From: Actinomycetota bacterium
GTDB taxonomy: Bacteria > Desulfobacterota > Deferrimicrobia > Deferrimicrobiales > Deferrimicrobiaceae
Direction of reading: 5' to 3'
DNA length: 12,935 nt
NCBI GenBank assembly: GCA_016844415.1
Contig: JAENIX010000006.1
Location: 1-12,935 of the forward strand
Positions 1 to 6,666 of the stretch are shown in pieces; the first letter of the stretch is position 1, and every line of letters begins with the position of its first letter. The notes under the pieces were generated by a model. It was not told where the DNA came from, ran no database searches, and saw nothing but the letters and a program-made list of their open reading frames with translations. A program made the translations under genes and the position numbers.

Positions 1-92
1 TTTCCACTCAGTCCCTCGGCCAGCTTCGACGCCAGCGTGAAGGACGCCGAATTCCGGCCCTTCGGACTTCCGTTAAGGATCAGCGCGCTCAT
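1..92 (-). CDS. Flavodoxin-fold NAD(P)H-dependent oxidoreductase, N-terminal fragment (cut by window edge)
   Basis: Only the first 30 codons are visible, read leftward from an ATG at 92-90; the rest lies outside the window. The peptide opens MSALILNGSPKGRNS, a beta-strand followed by an NGSPKG phosphate-binding loop. That is the usual start of NADPH-dependent FMN reductases and related flavodoxin-like proteins, where this loop holds the FMN phosphate. Its ATG overlaps the stop codon of the upstream iron-sulfur flavoprotein gene (ATGA), so the two are almost certainly co-transcribed and translationally coupled. They may form a pair of redox flavoproteins. The substrate cannot be inferred from this fragment. 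Confidence 0.75.
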   Translation of the reverse strand, partial: MSALILNGSPKGRNSASFTLASKLAEGLSG

Positions 93-661
93 GCTCTAAC
101 TCCGGCCCGGTCCAGGAGTGTTTCCGCGGAGCGTCGCGCCGATTCCGGGTCTGCAATTCCCACCAGGACCATCGATTCGACCGTTTGGTGAATGTTCAAT
201 CCGTTTCGCGCTACAAGCCCGGTGAACAGCCGCTCGGCTTCCTGGTCGGGCGACGGCAACGTCCCGAGAACGATCGTCTTCGGGTACCGACTGTATCGCA
301 GGAGGTGGTGCACTTCACCTCCAACGGTGGTGAACCGCGGATCCAGCACGGGGATGAACCGGTCGAGCATCTTCTTCAGCTGGGACGAGTAGCCGCCGAA
401 AGTCACAGGCGTGACATACACCACGATGTCCGCTCCGATGTAGGAGCGCAGGACATCCCGCGCGCTGTCCTCGATGACGCACTCGCCCGGCGTCCGTGTC
501 CAGCACCCGAAACAACCCGCGCACGGTGCGATGTCCATTTCGCGTAGCTTGAACAGCTCTACGTGGCCCACGCGCCCTGCGAGCGCGGAGGTCATCCCCA
601 GGACCGCAACTTGAGTGAGAGAATCCCGCTCCCGGCTTCCGTCCAGTACCAGCGCCTTCAT
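89..661 (-). CDS. Iron-sulfur flavoprotein / NADPH-dependent FMN reductase family protein
   Basis: A 190-residue flavodoxin-fold protein. The start MKALVLDGSR is an FMN phosphate loop, and TPVTFGGYS followed by LKKMLDRF (about residues 84-102) matches the second FMN-contact region of the family. Between them lies a compact cysteine cluster, C47-x2-C50-x2-C53-x7-C61, the spacing described for archaeal and anaerobic bacterial iron-sulfur flavoproteins that bind a 4Fe-4S cluster beside FMN. Such proteins move electrons, often to detoxify O2 or peroxide, but the partner here is unknown. I chose the ATG at 661 because GAGGGTG stands just upstream; an in-frame start 20 codons earlier (721) would add unrelated basic sequence. 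The gene follows lptG after 78 bp and overlaps the next flavoprotein by 4 bp. The family is clear; the iron-sulfur cluster is inferred from the cysteines. Confidence 0.85.
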   Translation of the reverse strand: MKALVLDGSRERDSLTQVAVLGMTSALAGRVGHVELFKLREMDIAPCAGCFGCWTRTPGECVIEDSARDVLRSYIGADIVVYVTPVTFGGYSSQLKKMLDRFIPVLDPRFTTVGGEVHHLLRYSRYPKTIVLGTLPSPDQEAERLFTGLVARNGLNIHQTVESMVLVGIADPESARRSAETLLDRAGVRA

Positions 662-695
662 TTCACACCCTCGATCATCCTTCCCGCCGCGATGG

Positions 696-701
696 ATTAT
701 A
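696..701 (-). promoter_or_regulatory. Candidate -10 box for the iron-sulfur flavoprotein gene
   Basis: Read on the minus strand, the gap between lptG and the flavoprotein gene contains a perfect TATAAT, about 35 bases before the ATG at 661. The box sits in ATTATAAT, so it also reads TATAAT on the plus strand, where no gene follows. I see no good -35 box at normal spacing. Its AT-rich composition stands out in a GC-rich gap, which suggests that the two flavoprotein genes can be transcribed independently of lptFG. Confidence 0.35.
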
Positions 702-739
702 ATGCATCCGTCACGGGGCACGGGAGCTTCTATTTCGTA

Positions 740-1796
740 TTACGCGTGCCTGCGCCGCAAGAGCAGGACCCCGGCAAGCGCGAATAGCAGGTCGGGCAGC
801 CAGGCCGCGGCGATGGGGGGGAGCAGCCCTTTTCTGCCCATCGAGAGCGATGCCGCCAGGGCCATCCAGCAAACAAAGCCGATCAGAAGCCCCGTTCCGA
901 CGCTTCGCCACAATCCCACGGACCGCGGGGCGCGCAGCGCCATCGGAATGGCGATCAGGCCGATGATCACGTTCAGCAGGGGATACGAAAACTTCGCGTG
1001 CAGGTCCACTTCGAAGCGGCCCACGTTGTATCCGCGATTCCTCGACTCCCGCACGTACCCCGAGAGTTCCCTGTAATTCATCTCCTTCGGGGAGGTTTCC
1101 CCGTCGATGAAGCCCTGGATCGTCTCGGGAAAGGCGAACTTCTTCTCCGTCCGCGTCAAATCGCCGCTCCTGTCCGCCACGGAGCAGCCACGTTCCGCCG
1201 GGGAGCACCGCCGCCTCCTTTGCATCGATCCGCCTCACGAGGCGGAAGTCCCTGCCGATATCCAGGTACTGGAATCCGCTCAGGGTCAGGTTCGGCGCGT
1301 CGATCACCTGGGCGGAGAGAATGGAATCTCCCCCGCGCAGCCAGTAACGGTTCATCGAGAACTGGGCGGCGACCCGCCCGGGACGGATCCGGAGACGCGA
1401 GATTTCGCGCGCCTTGCGGTTTGCATTCGGTGCGACTATTTCGGAACTCGCAAGGGAGAGGACGGAGACGATCGCGCATCCCGCGACCAGCGGCGCGAAC
1501 GCCCGCAGGGGACTTGCCCCCATTGAGTATATGGCGGTGAATTCGCCGGCGCGGGCCCTCAAGGATACGGTGGCCAGCACGGCAACTAGCACCGCGACGG
1601 GTGATACCTGGATGAATATCTGCGGAATGCTGAAAAGGTAGTATCGAAGGATCTCAGTCAACGTGGCGTTGTTCCTGAAGAGCTTGTCCGCCATCTCGAC
1701 GAAGTCGATCACGATATAGAGGGCCATGAACCCGGCGAGGCAGGCCGCGGTCATCAGCAGGAGCTCCCGGAGGAGGTAACGGGTGAGGATGGTCAT
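740..1796 (-). CDS. lptG: LPS export ABC transporter permease LptG (YjgP/YjgQ family), frameshifted
   Basis: LptG and LptF form the inner-membrane pair which, with the ATPase LptB, pulls lipopolysaccharide out of the membrane toward the LptC-A-D bridge. The N-terminal part starts MTILTRYLLRELLL, has three membrane spans within the first ~115 residues and the family stretch EFTAIYSMGAS, then runs into the periplasmic beta domain (FQYLDIGRDF, GTWLLRGGQE). Near 1138-1165 the reading frame breaks. The continuation, KKFAFPETIQGF, the C-terminal spans (YPLLNVIIGLIAIPMAL; SVGTGLLIGFVCW) and the end at 740 lie one base away in phase. In the original frame the sequence degenerates into arginine-rich nonsense. 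Joined, the protein is about 352 residues, normal for the family. One extra base, or two lost bases, explains it. LptG is normally essential, so a sequence error or very recent mutation is likelier than an old pseudogene. Its ATG overlaps the lptF stop by 4 bp. Confidence 0.88.
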
Positions 1797-2926
1797 CTAT
1801 TCCCCGTTGCGCCGCGGAAAAGGGCGGGCAGCGAGATCAGGCGAAGGTCCGACCGCCATATGATCCAGCAGGCCGCGGCCAGGACAGCGGCGTTTGGAAT
1901 CCAAAGCAGCAGCACCATCACATCGGGCGCACGCGACACCATCGCCCTGCTCGCGGCAAGGAAAAGATAGAAGACGAGAATCATGGCGACCGTGAGCGCG
2001 AATGCGGGAGACTTTCCCCGCCCCCGCTGGAAGAGGCCGAGCGGCAAAGCGAAAAGCCCGAAGGAGATGCAGGACACCGCGAGGGAAAGCCTGCGGTGGA
2101 AATGGTGCCGGTAGGAGGCGCCCCTGCCCGTATTCCCCAATGACGCGATATTGCCCGACAGCTCGCCAAGCGTCAGCCGGTTCGGATCCCCGCCGTCAGC
2201 CGCCGCCCCTTGCCCCGCCGGCAGGAAATAATCCATGCGGCGGAACGATGCCGCGCGGTATACCCCGGCCGAGGCTTCCTCCTGGTGGATGGTCCCGTCC
2301 GACAGGGAAAGCCCTGCCCCCCTGCCTTTGCCGGCGGGAAGGAACTCCCCTTCCTTCGCGAATGTCAGCAGCGGATCCTTATCAGCGATCCGCTGGGACA
2401 GCAATACTCCGCTCATCCGCAATCCGTCGGATGAGACCCGGTCCGGGAAAAGGAGAACGCCGGGCGCGATCTCCTGGAATACATGTTCCGAAGTCCCGGC
2501 TCCGGCCCGCAGCGAGACGATCTCGGCCAATGTTCCCTGGAGCTGCCGGTTTCCCCACGGGACACCGTTCCAGACGATGAAGAGGCAGACCGCGAACGTC
2601 GCGCCGCACATCAGTAGAACCGGGAGGAGAAAATCCCGCACCCCGATGCCGGCTGCCCGGAATGCGGTCGTTTCCGAGTCGGAGCCGAGCCTTCCCAGCG
2701 CGAGCAGTATCGCGAGGAACAGGGCGGGCGGCAGTATGAACTCGAGGCAGGCCGGGAAAAGGGAGAGGAACAGCCTTCCGACCATCGACAGCGGAACGTT
2801 CTTGGCGATCACCATGTCCGCGAGAGGTGCGAACCGCTGGAGCAGCATGACGAGGGAGAATGTGAACAGGCCGATCAGGAAGGGTCCGATGGACTCGGCC
2901 AGGAGATATTTGTGGACGATTTTCAT
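1793..2926 (-). CDS. lptF: LPS export ABC transporter permease LptF (YjgP/YjgQ family)
   Basis: A 377-residue permease of the LptBFG transporter, which extracts lipopolysaccharide from the inner membrane. It begins MKIVHKYLLAESIGPF, then hydrophobic spans at about 12-33, 50-80 and 98-118. The family motif around residues 80-95 (GRLGSDSETTAFRAAGIG) is the coupling region that contacts LptB. A long periplasmic domain follows, then three C-terminal spans (for example SLAVSCISFGLFALPLGLF). I chose the ATG at 2926 over an in-frame start at 2974 because family members begin close to the first span and GGGTGA stands about 7 bases upstream. The gene ends in an ATGA overlap with lptG. Calling this one LptF rather than LptG rests on order and N-terminal resemblance, since the two are paralogues. 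Confidence 0.92.
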   Translation of the reverse strand: MKIVHKYLLAESIGPFLIGLFTFSLVMLLQRFAPLADMVIAKNVPLSMVGRLFLSLFPACLEFILPPALFLAILLALGRLGSDSETTAFRAAGIGVRDFLLPVLLMCGATFAVCLFIVWNGVPWGNRQLQGTLAEIVSLRAGAGTSEHVFQEIAPGVLLFPDRVSSDGLRMSGVLLSQRIADKDPLLTFAKEGEFLPAGKGRGAGLSLSDGTIHQEEASAGVYRAASFRRMDYFLPAGQGAAADGGDPNRLTLGELSGNIASLGNTGRGASYRHHFHRRLSLAVSCISFGLFALPLGLFQRGRGKSPAFALTVAMILVFYLFLAASRAMVSRAPDVMVLLLWIPNAAVLAAACWIIWRSDLRLISLPALFRGATGNR

Positions 2927-2963
2927 TCTGTCACCCGGCGATCCGGCGCACCGCGTCGGATAA

Positions 2964-2999
2964 TTGCGGCGCAACCCCGGAATCCGGGTATAGTATCAT
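2964..2999 (+). promoter_or_regulatory. Candidate ribF promoter with 13-bp palindrome, in the lptF/ribF divergent gap
   Basis: The 95-bp gap between the divergent lptF and ribF genes must hold promoters for both. On the plus strand TTGCGG (2964-2969) and TATAGT (2989-2994) could be -35 and -10 boxes, though the 19-bp spacing is long; TATCAT (2994-2999) is a second possible -10. Between them, at 2976-2988, is CCCGGAATCCGGG, two 6-bp arms around one central base. It abuts the -10 box, where a repressor would block RNA polymerase. The ribF Shine-Dalgarno, AGGGAGG at 3008-3014, lies 7 bases before the ATG. The AT-rich 2989-3007 stretch might also serve leftward transcription of lptF. Box assignments are by eye. 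Confidence 0.35.
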
Positions 3000-3021
3000 A
3001 ACTCTTAAGGGAGGAAGGCGG

Positions 3022-4002
3022 ATGATCGTCGTGAACGGCTCCTCCGCGTTTTCTCCGAGGGCCGCCACCGCGGTGACCATCGGAAACTTCGACGGGGTCC
3101 ACATCGGCCACCAGGAGCTGATCCGGCGGACGGTCGCAAGGGCCGGAGGGGCGGAGCTGCAGTCGGTCGCTCTTACATTTTTACCCCACCCGGTCCGGTT
3201 CTTCTCTCCGAAAGCGCGTTTCTACGAGATCACGTCTCATGAGGAGAAGGCGGACCTGATCGCAGGGTTCGGGATCGACACGCTCGTCGTGGAGTCCTTC
3301 ACCGGGGACGTGGGCCGGATGTGGCCGGCGGAGTTCGCAAGGGAGATCCTTTCGCGCAGGCTGCGGGCGCGCCACGTGATAGTGGGATACGATTTCACGT
3401 TCGGGCGGGACCGCACCGGCACCCCGGCGGCGTTGGGCGAAATCGGCCGGGACCTGGGGTTCGAGGTGGAGGTAGTGCCGCCGCTGGTCCGCGGGGGCCT
3501 GATCGTGAGCTCGACGCGGATCCGGGACCTGCTCCTCGCCGGCAGGGTGCGGGAGGCGGAGGAGCTTATGCGCCGCCCTTACAGGATATCCGGACCGGTG
3601 GTGAAGGGGGCAGGCCGGGGGAAAAAGCTGGGATTTCCGACTGCAAACATCCAATTCACGCAGGATCTCATCCCCCTTCCCGGGGTGTACGTCGTGGACG
3701 CGGAGATCGCCGGAGTCCGCCGCCGGGCCGTCGCGAGCGTGGGGTTCAACCCCACGTTCGGCGAGAACTCGCTTGGCGTGGAAGTCCACCTGCTCGATTT
3801 CGACCGCGATCTTTACGGACAGGAGATCTCGTTGCATTTCCGCGACCGTATCCGCGACGAGAGGAAATTCAAGAGCGTGGAGGAGCTAGTCCGGCAGATA
3901 GAGAAGGACGTGCGTTTCACGAGGGAGATCAGGATTCCTTCAAGAAAGGAACCCGGCAGCGGAGAACATGACCCCGCATCTGCCGGCGGATCGGGGGGAT
4001 GA
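3022..4002 (+). CDS. ribF: Bifunctional riboflavin kinase / FAD synthetase
   Basis: Phosphorylates riboflavin to FMN and adenylates FMN to FAD in the cytoplasm. The N-terminal nucleotidyltransferase domain (about 1-180) shows the signature GNFDGVHIGH at 21-30 and SSTRIR at 163-168. The C-terminal riboflavin kinase domain (about 185-305) shows GKKLGFPTAN at 200-209, NPTFG at 243-247 and the catalytic-glutamate strand VEVHLLDF (Glu254). Length (326) is slightly above the usual ~310, because the last ~25 residues form a Gly/Ser/Pro-rich tail with no match to the family core. A strong AGGGAGG precedes the ATG. The gene appears to head the rightward operon and overlaps the HtrA gene by 4 bp (ATGA). 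Supplying flavin next to two flavoprotein genes on the other strand is suggestive but may be chance. Confidence 0.96.
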   Translation: MIVVNGSSAFSPRAATAVTIGNFDGVHIGHQELIRRTVARAGGAELQSVALTFLPHPVRFFSPKARFYEITSHEEKADLIAGFGIDTLVVESFTGDVGRMWPAEFAREILSRRLRARHVIVGYDFTFGRDRTGTPAALGEIGRDLGFEVEVVPPLVRGGLIVSSTRIRDLLLAGRVREAEELMRRPYRISGPVVKGAGRGKKLGFPTANIQFTQDLIPLPGVYVVDAEIAGVRRRAVASVGFNPTFGENSLGVEVHLLDFDRDLYGQEISLHFRDRIRDERKFKSVEELVRQIEKDVRFTREIRIPSRKEPGSGEHDPASAGGSGG

Positions 4003-5369
4003 TGCCGCGATTTGCGGGGGCACTTGCGCTGGCGGCCGTGTTGATTGCAGGGTGCTCTCCGGGAGGAGGGACGCCCTCCGGCCCCGCGGACGCTGCTTCC
4101 ATGCAGCAGGCGTTCGTGAAGGCGGTCGAACGTGCCGTTCCGTCCGTCGTCAACATACGGACGGTTACCGCCTATCCGCGCGCGAGGGGGCCTTCCCCAC
4201 GTCCCGGCGCCGATCCGCTGGAGGAAATCGGAGGGAACCACGAGAACTCCCTCGGATCGGGGGTGATCGTCGCGGAGGACGGCCTTATCGTCACCAACGA
4301 GCACGTGATACGCGACGCAGATGAGATCATCGTTCGTCTTTGGGACCGCACGGAGTTCCCGGCGCGCGTCGTAGGGGCCGACACCCGGACGGACATCGCG
4401 CTCCTGCGCATCCAGCCGACCGGGAAGCTGCCCGTCGCAGCGCAAGGCGATTCCACCCGCCTGAAAGTCGGGGAATGGGCCATCGCCGTCGGGAACCCGT
4501 TCGGTCTGGAGAGCACCGTCACGGTGGGAGTGATCAGCGCCACGGGACGCACAGACCTGGGCGTGGACTCGACCGACGACTTCATCCAGACCGACGCCTC
4601 GATCAACCCGGGCAATTCCGGAGGGCCCCTGCTGAACACCCGCGGAGAGGTGGTGGGGATCAACACCGCGATGGTGAGCGCCGGGCAGGGGATCGGCTTC
4701 GCGATACCGATACACACGGTCATGTCGGTCGAGCAGGAGCTTGCGCGGCACGGGACGGTTCGGCGCGGGTGGCTCGGCGTCGGGATACAGGCCCTCACGC
4801 GGGACCTGGCGGAGTCGTTCGGAGCGAAGGGAGAGAAGGGGATCCTGGTAAGCCGGGTCGTACCCCGTAGCCCGGCGGAAAAGGGAGGACTTCGCGGCGG
4901 AGACATCGTCACATCCTTCGGCGGGAAGCCCGTCTCCGGGGTCAAGGAGTTCCAGAAGCAGGTTTCTTCCGCAACGCCTGGCGGCGCCGTTTCCCTTGAG
5001 ATTCTCCGCGAGGGAAAGCGCGCCAGGGTGGAGCTGGTCGTTGGAGAGATGGAGAGTATGGAGCCACGCCATCGGGCCCGGAAGACGGCGGTGGACGCGT
5101 TGGGACTTTCCGCGGAGGGGATTCCGGCAAGGTTGTTGCGGGATCTTGGAATCGAGGGCGGAGTGGAGGTCGGCTATGTCGACACGTCGGGGGCAGCCTG
5201 GCAGGGCGGGATACGTGAGGGGGACATCATTCTTCGCATCGACAGGAGGCCGGTGGCGGGCATCGACGCCTACCGGAAAACGGTTGGGGACATCCGCCGC
5301 GGGAACTTGGTGTCCGTCCTGCTGATGCGGGAGGGGTCCCAGATGTACGTCGCGTTCCGCGCGCGATAA
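3999..5369 (+). CDS. HtrA/Deg family serine protease with two PDZ domains, predicted lipoprotein
   Basis: A 456-residue envelope protease of the DegP/DegQ/MucD type, which degrades or refolds misfolded proteins outside the inner membrane. The N-terminus has a hydrophobic stretch ending in the lipobox IAGC, so Cys19 should be lipidated; Ser at +2 would favour outer-membrane sorting under the E. coli rule. The trypsin-like domain carries the full triad: His102 (TNEHVI), Asp132 (RTDIALL) and Ser207 (PGNSGGP). PDZ1 spans about 256-350 and PDZ2 about 365-455, the usual architecture. The loop before the GSGVI strand (about 55-84) is Pro/Arg-rich and lacks the long LA loop of E. coli DegP. The start overlaps ribF by 4 bp; two adjacent ATGs (3999 and 4002) are possible. 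Activity is well supported; lipidation is inferred from the lipobox. Confidence 0.94.
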   Translation: MMPRFAGALALAAVLIAGCSPGGGTPSGPADAASMQQAFVKAVERAVPSVVNIRTVTAYPRARGPSPRPGADPLEEIGGNHENSLGSGVIVAEDGLIVTNEHVIRDADEIIVRLWDRTEFPARVVGADTRTDIALLRIQPTGKLPVAAQGDSTRLKVGEWAIAVGNPFGLESTVTVGVISATGRTDLGVDSTDDFIQTDASINPGNSGGPLLNTRGEVVGINTAMVSAGQGIGFAIPIHTVMSVEQELARHGTVRRGWLGVGIQALTRDLAESFGAKGEKGILVSRVVPRSPAEKGGLRGGDIVTSFGGKPVSGVKEFQKQVSSATPGGAVSLEILREGKRARVELVVGEMESMEPRHRARKTAVDALGLSAEGIPARLLRDLGIEGGVEVGYVDTSGAAWQGGIREGDIILRIDRRPVAGIDAYRKTVGDIRRGNLVSVLLMREGSQMYVAFRAR

Positions 5370-5398
5370 GATATCGATTCGCGGCAGGGAACGGAAGC

Positions 5399-5414
5399 GG
5401 CCGGCTGTCCGGCC
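5399..5414 (+). other. GC-rich RNA hairpin before the small ORF
   Basis: Perfect 6-bp stem GGCCGG/CCGGCC with a CTGT loop in the 59-bp gap after the protease gene. It ends 3 bases before the GGGGAGG ribosome site of the next gene. No T-run follows, so it does not look like an intrinsic terminator. It may protect the upstream mRNA end or tune access to the next ribosome site. Confidence 0.4.
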
Positions 5415-5428
5415 CGGGGAGGGTGGAG

Positions 5429-5695
5429 ATGGTGGTCATCAAGGATCCGGAAGTCGCAAGGCGCGTGGCGCGGGCAGTGGTTTCCGACATTGCCCTCTAC
5501 AATGCGAAGAAAGTGGAGGAGGGGATTGCGAATGACAACCTCTTCGATCTGCTGAAGGTGGAGATCGGGGAGGGGAGGGAGTATTACGGGAGACGTGTCG
5601 ATCCCGAGCTTGCCCGAAGCACCAACTACTTCAACGAAGCCCTGGTCGATGTCCTGGTCAAGCCAACCGGGCGCATCCCTTCCAGGGCTTGGTAG
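5429..5695 (+). CDS. Small conserved-looking protein of unknown function (88 aa)
   Basis: An 88-residue soluble, helix-rich, acidic/basic mixed protein with no signal peptide, membrane span or cysteine. Visible blocks are ARRVARAVVSDIALYN (10-25), a central charged helix EIGEGREYYGRRVDPE (45-60) and NYFNEALVDVL (67-77). From memory, the pattern 'AR-hydrophobic-VS-D/E-I-LYN ... Y..RV.P ... YF..AL' recurs as a C-terminal segment in deltaproteobacterial zinc-ribbon proteins; here it stands alone. The ATG at 5429 lies 5 bases after GGGGAGG; a GTG at 5423 in the same frame would overlap that site. Its stop overlaps the rluD start by 7 bp, supporting a real translated gene. I cannot assign a function. 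Confidence 0.75.
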   Translation: MVVIKDPEVARRVARAVVSDIALYNAKKVEEGIANDNLFDLLKVEIGEGREYYGRRVDPELARSTNYFNEALVDVLVKPTGRIPSRAW

Positions 5696-6666
5696 CCGCC
5701 GGCCACGGGTTGACCGACAACCGCCGTCTCACCGTCCCCGCGGATCAGTCGGGGGAGCGCCTGGACCGTTTCCTTTCCGCCGCCCTCCCGGGTCTGTCGC
5801 GCTCTCGCATACAACATCTGATCGCGGAAGGAAACGTGCGCCTGGACGGCGCCTGCGCCCGGCCCTCATCGCGCCTGAAAGGGAGCGAGATGGTAACGGT
5901 CTGCGTGCCTCCCCCGCGCCCTCTCGATCTTGTCGCCGAGGATCTTCCGTTACGGATCCTCTTCCAGGACGGACACCTGATCGTGGTGGACAAGCCGGCG
6001 GGGATGGTGGTGCATCCGGCACCAGGGCATTCCGGCGGCACGCTGGTGAACGCGCTGCTTTCACGCGCAGACCGGCTCTCGGGTATCGGCGGGGTCGCGC
6101 GGCCCGGGATCGTCCATCGCCTCGACCGGGACACATCCGGACTCCTCGTCGTCGCCAAGACCGACGGGGCCCACACGGGCCTTTCGTCGCAATTCTCCTC
6201 ACATAGGACGGTTGACCGGCGCTACCATGGAATCGTGCGGGGAAGGCCGCACCACGCCGCGGGGACCGTCGCCACGCAGATCGGACGGCACCCCGTGCAT
6301 CGCAAGAAGATGGCGGTCCTCCCGTCCGGTGGCCGTAAGGCGATCACTCACTACCGTGTCGTCGAATCGTTCGGGTCTTTCTCCCTCGTGGAGTTCCGGC
6401 TCGAGACGGGGCGTACCCACCAGGTGCGGGTCCACTGCGCGCACCTGTCGTGCCCGATCGTCGGGGACGAGGTCTATGGCAGCGGGAGAAAGGTCGCTCT
6501 TTCGAAAGGCCGCAACGCGGAGACGGTGACGCTCGACAGGTTTTTCCTGCACGCTTTCCATCTGGGGTTCGACCATCCCGCCACGGGGGAGCGGATCGAG
6601 TTCACCGTCCCCGACCCGCCCGAGTTCGCCGCGTTCCGTGCCGCCGTCCTCGAGGCGTGCGAGTGA
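5689..6666 (+). CDS. rluD: RluD-type 23S rRNA pseudouridine synthase
   Basis: Isomerises uridines to pseudouridine in helix 69 of 23S rRNA if a true RluD; RluA-family paralogues (RluC and others) share the fold, so the target site is inferred. An S4 RNA-binding domain occupies about residues 14-75 (RLDRFLS ... SRSRIQHLI ... VRLDG). The catalytic domain follows with DKPAGMVVHP (101-110), HRLDRDTSGLL (143-153, catalytic Asp146) and GRTHQVRVH (241-249). Length, 325, is normal. The start is uncertain: TTG at 5689 overlaps the preceding stop, TTG at 5710 is an alternative, neither has a convincing Shine-Dalgarno, and no ATG or GTG fits, so reinitiation after the upstream gene is likely. The 3' end overlaps pgeF by 4 bp (GTGA). 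Confidence 0.9.
   Translation: MVAAGHGLTDNRRLTVPADQSGERLDRFLSAALPGLSRSRIQHLIAEGNVRLDGACARPSSRLKGSEMVTVCVPPPRPLDLVAEDLPLRILFQDGHLIVVDKPAGMVVHPAPGHSGGTLVNALLSRADRLSGIGGVARPGIVHRLDRDTSGLLVVAKTDGAHTGLSSQFSSHRTVDRRYHGIVRGRPHHAAGTVATQIGRHPVHRKKMAVLPSGGRKAITHYRVVESFGSFSLVEFRLETGRTHQVRVHCAHLSCPIVGDEVYGSGRKVALSKGRNAETVTLDRFFLHAFHLGFDHPATGERIEFTVPDPPEFAAFRAAVLEACE

Noticed and set aside
185..547. Plus-strand open frame opposite the iron-sulfur flavoprotein
   Set aside because: The minus-strand reading has the FMN loop, the cysteine cluster and a ribosome site; this frame has none.
711..1140. C-terminal part of the longest lptG frame, running to 711
   Set aside because: After the frameshift this frame gives arginine-rich nonsense; the neighbouring frame ending at 740 carries the family's membrane spans.
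3813..5072. 419-codon open frame on the minus strand opposite the HtrA gene
   Set aside because: It mirrors codon bias of the high-GC protease gene, has no family motif and opposes a gene with a full catalytic triad and PDZ domains.
6450..6662. Upstream extension of pgeF within rluD
   Set aside because: The 71 extra residues are a shadow of rluD; the GTG at 6663 overlapping the rluD stop gives the normal protein length.
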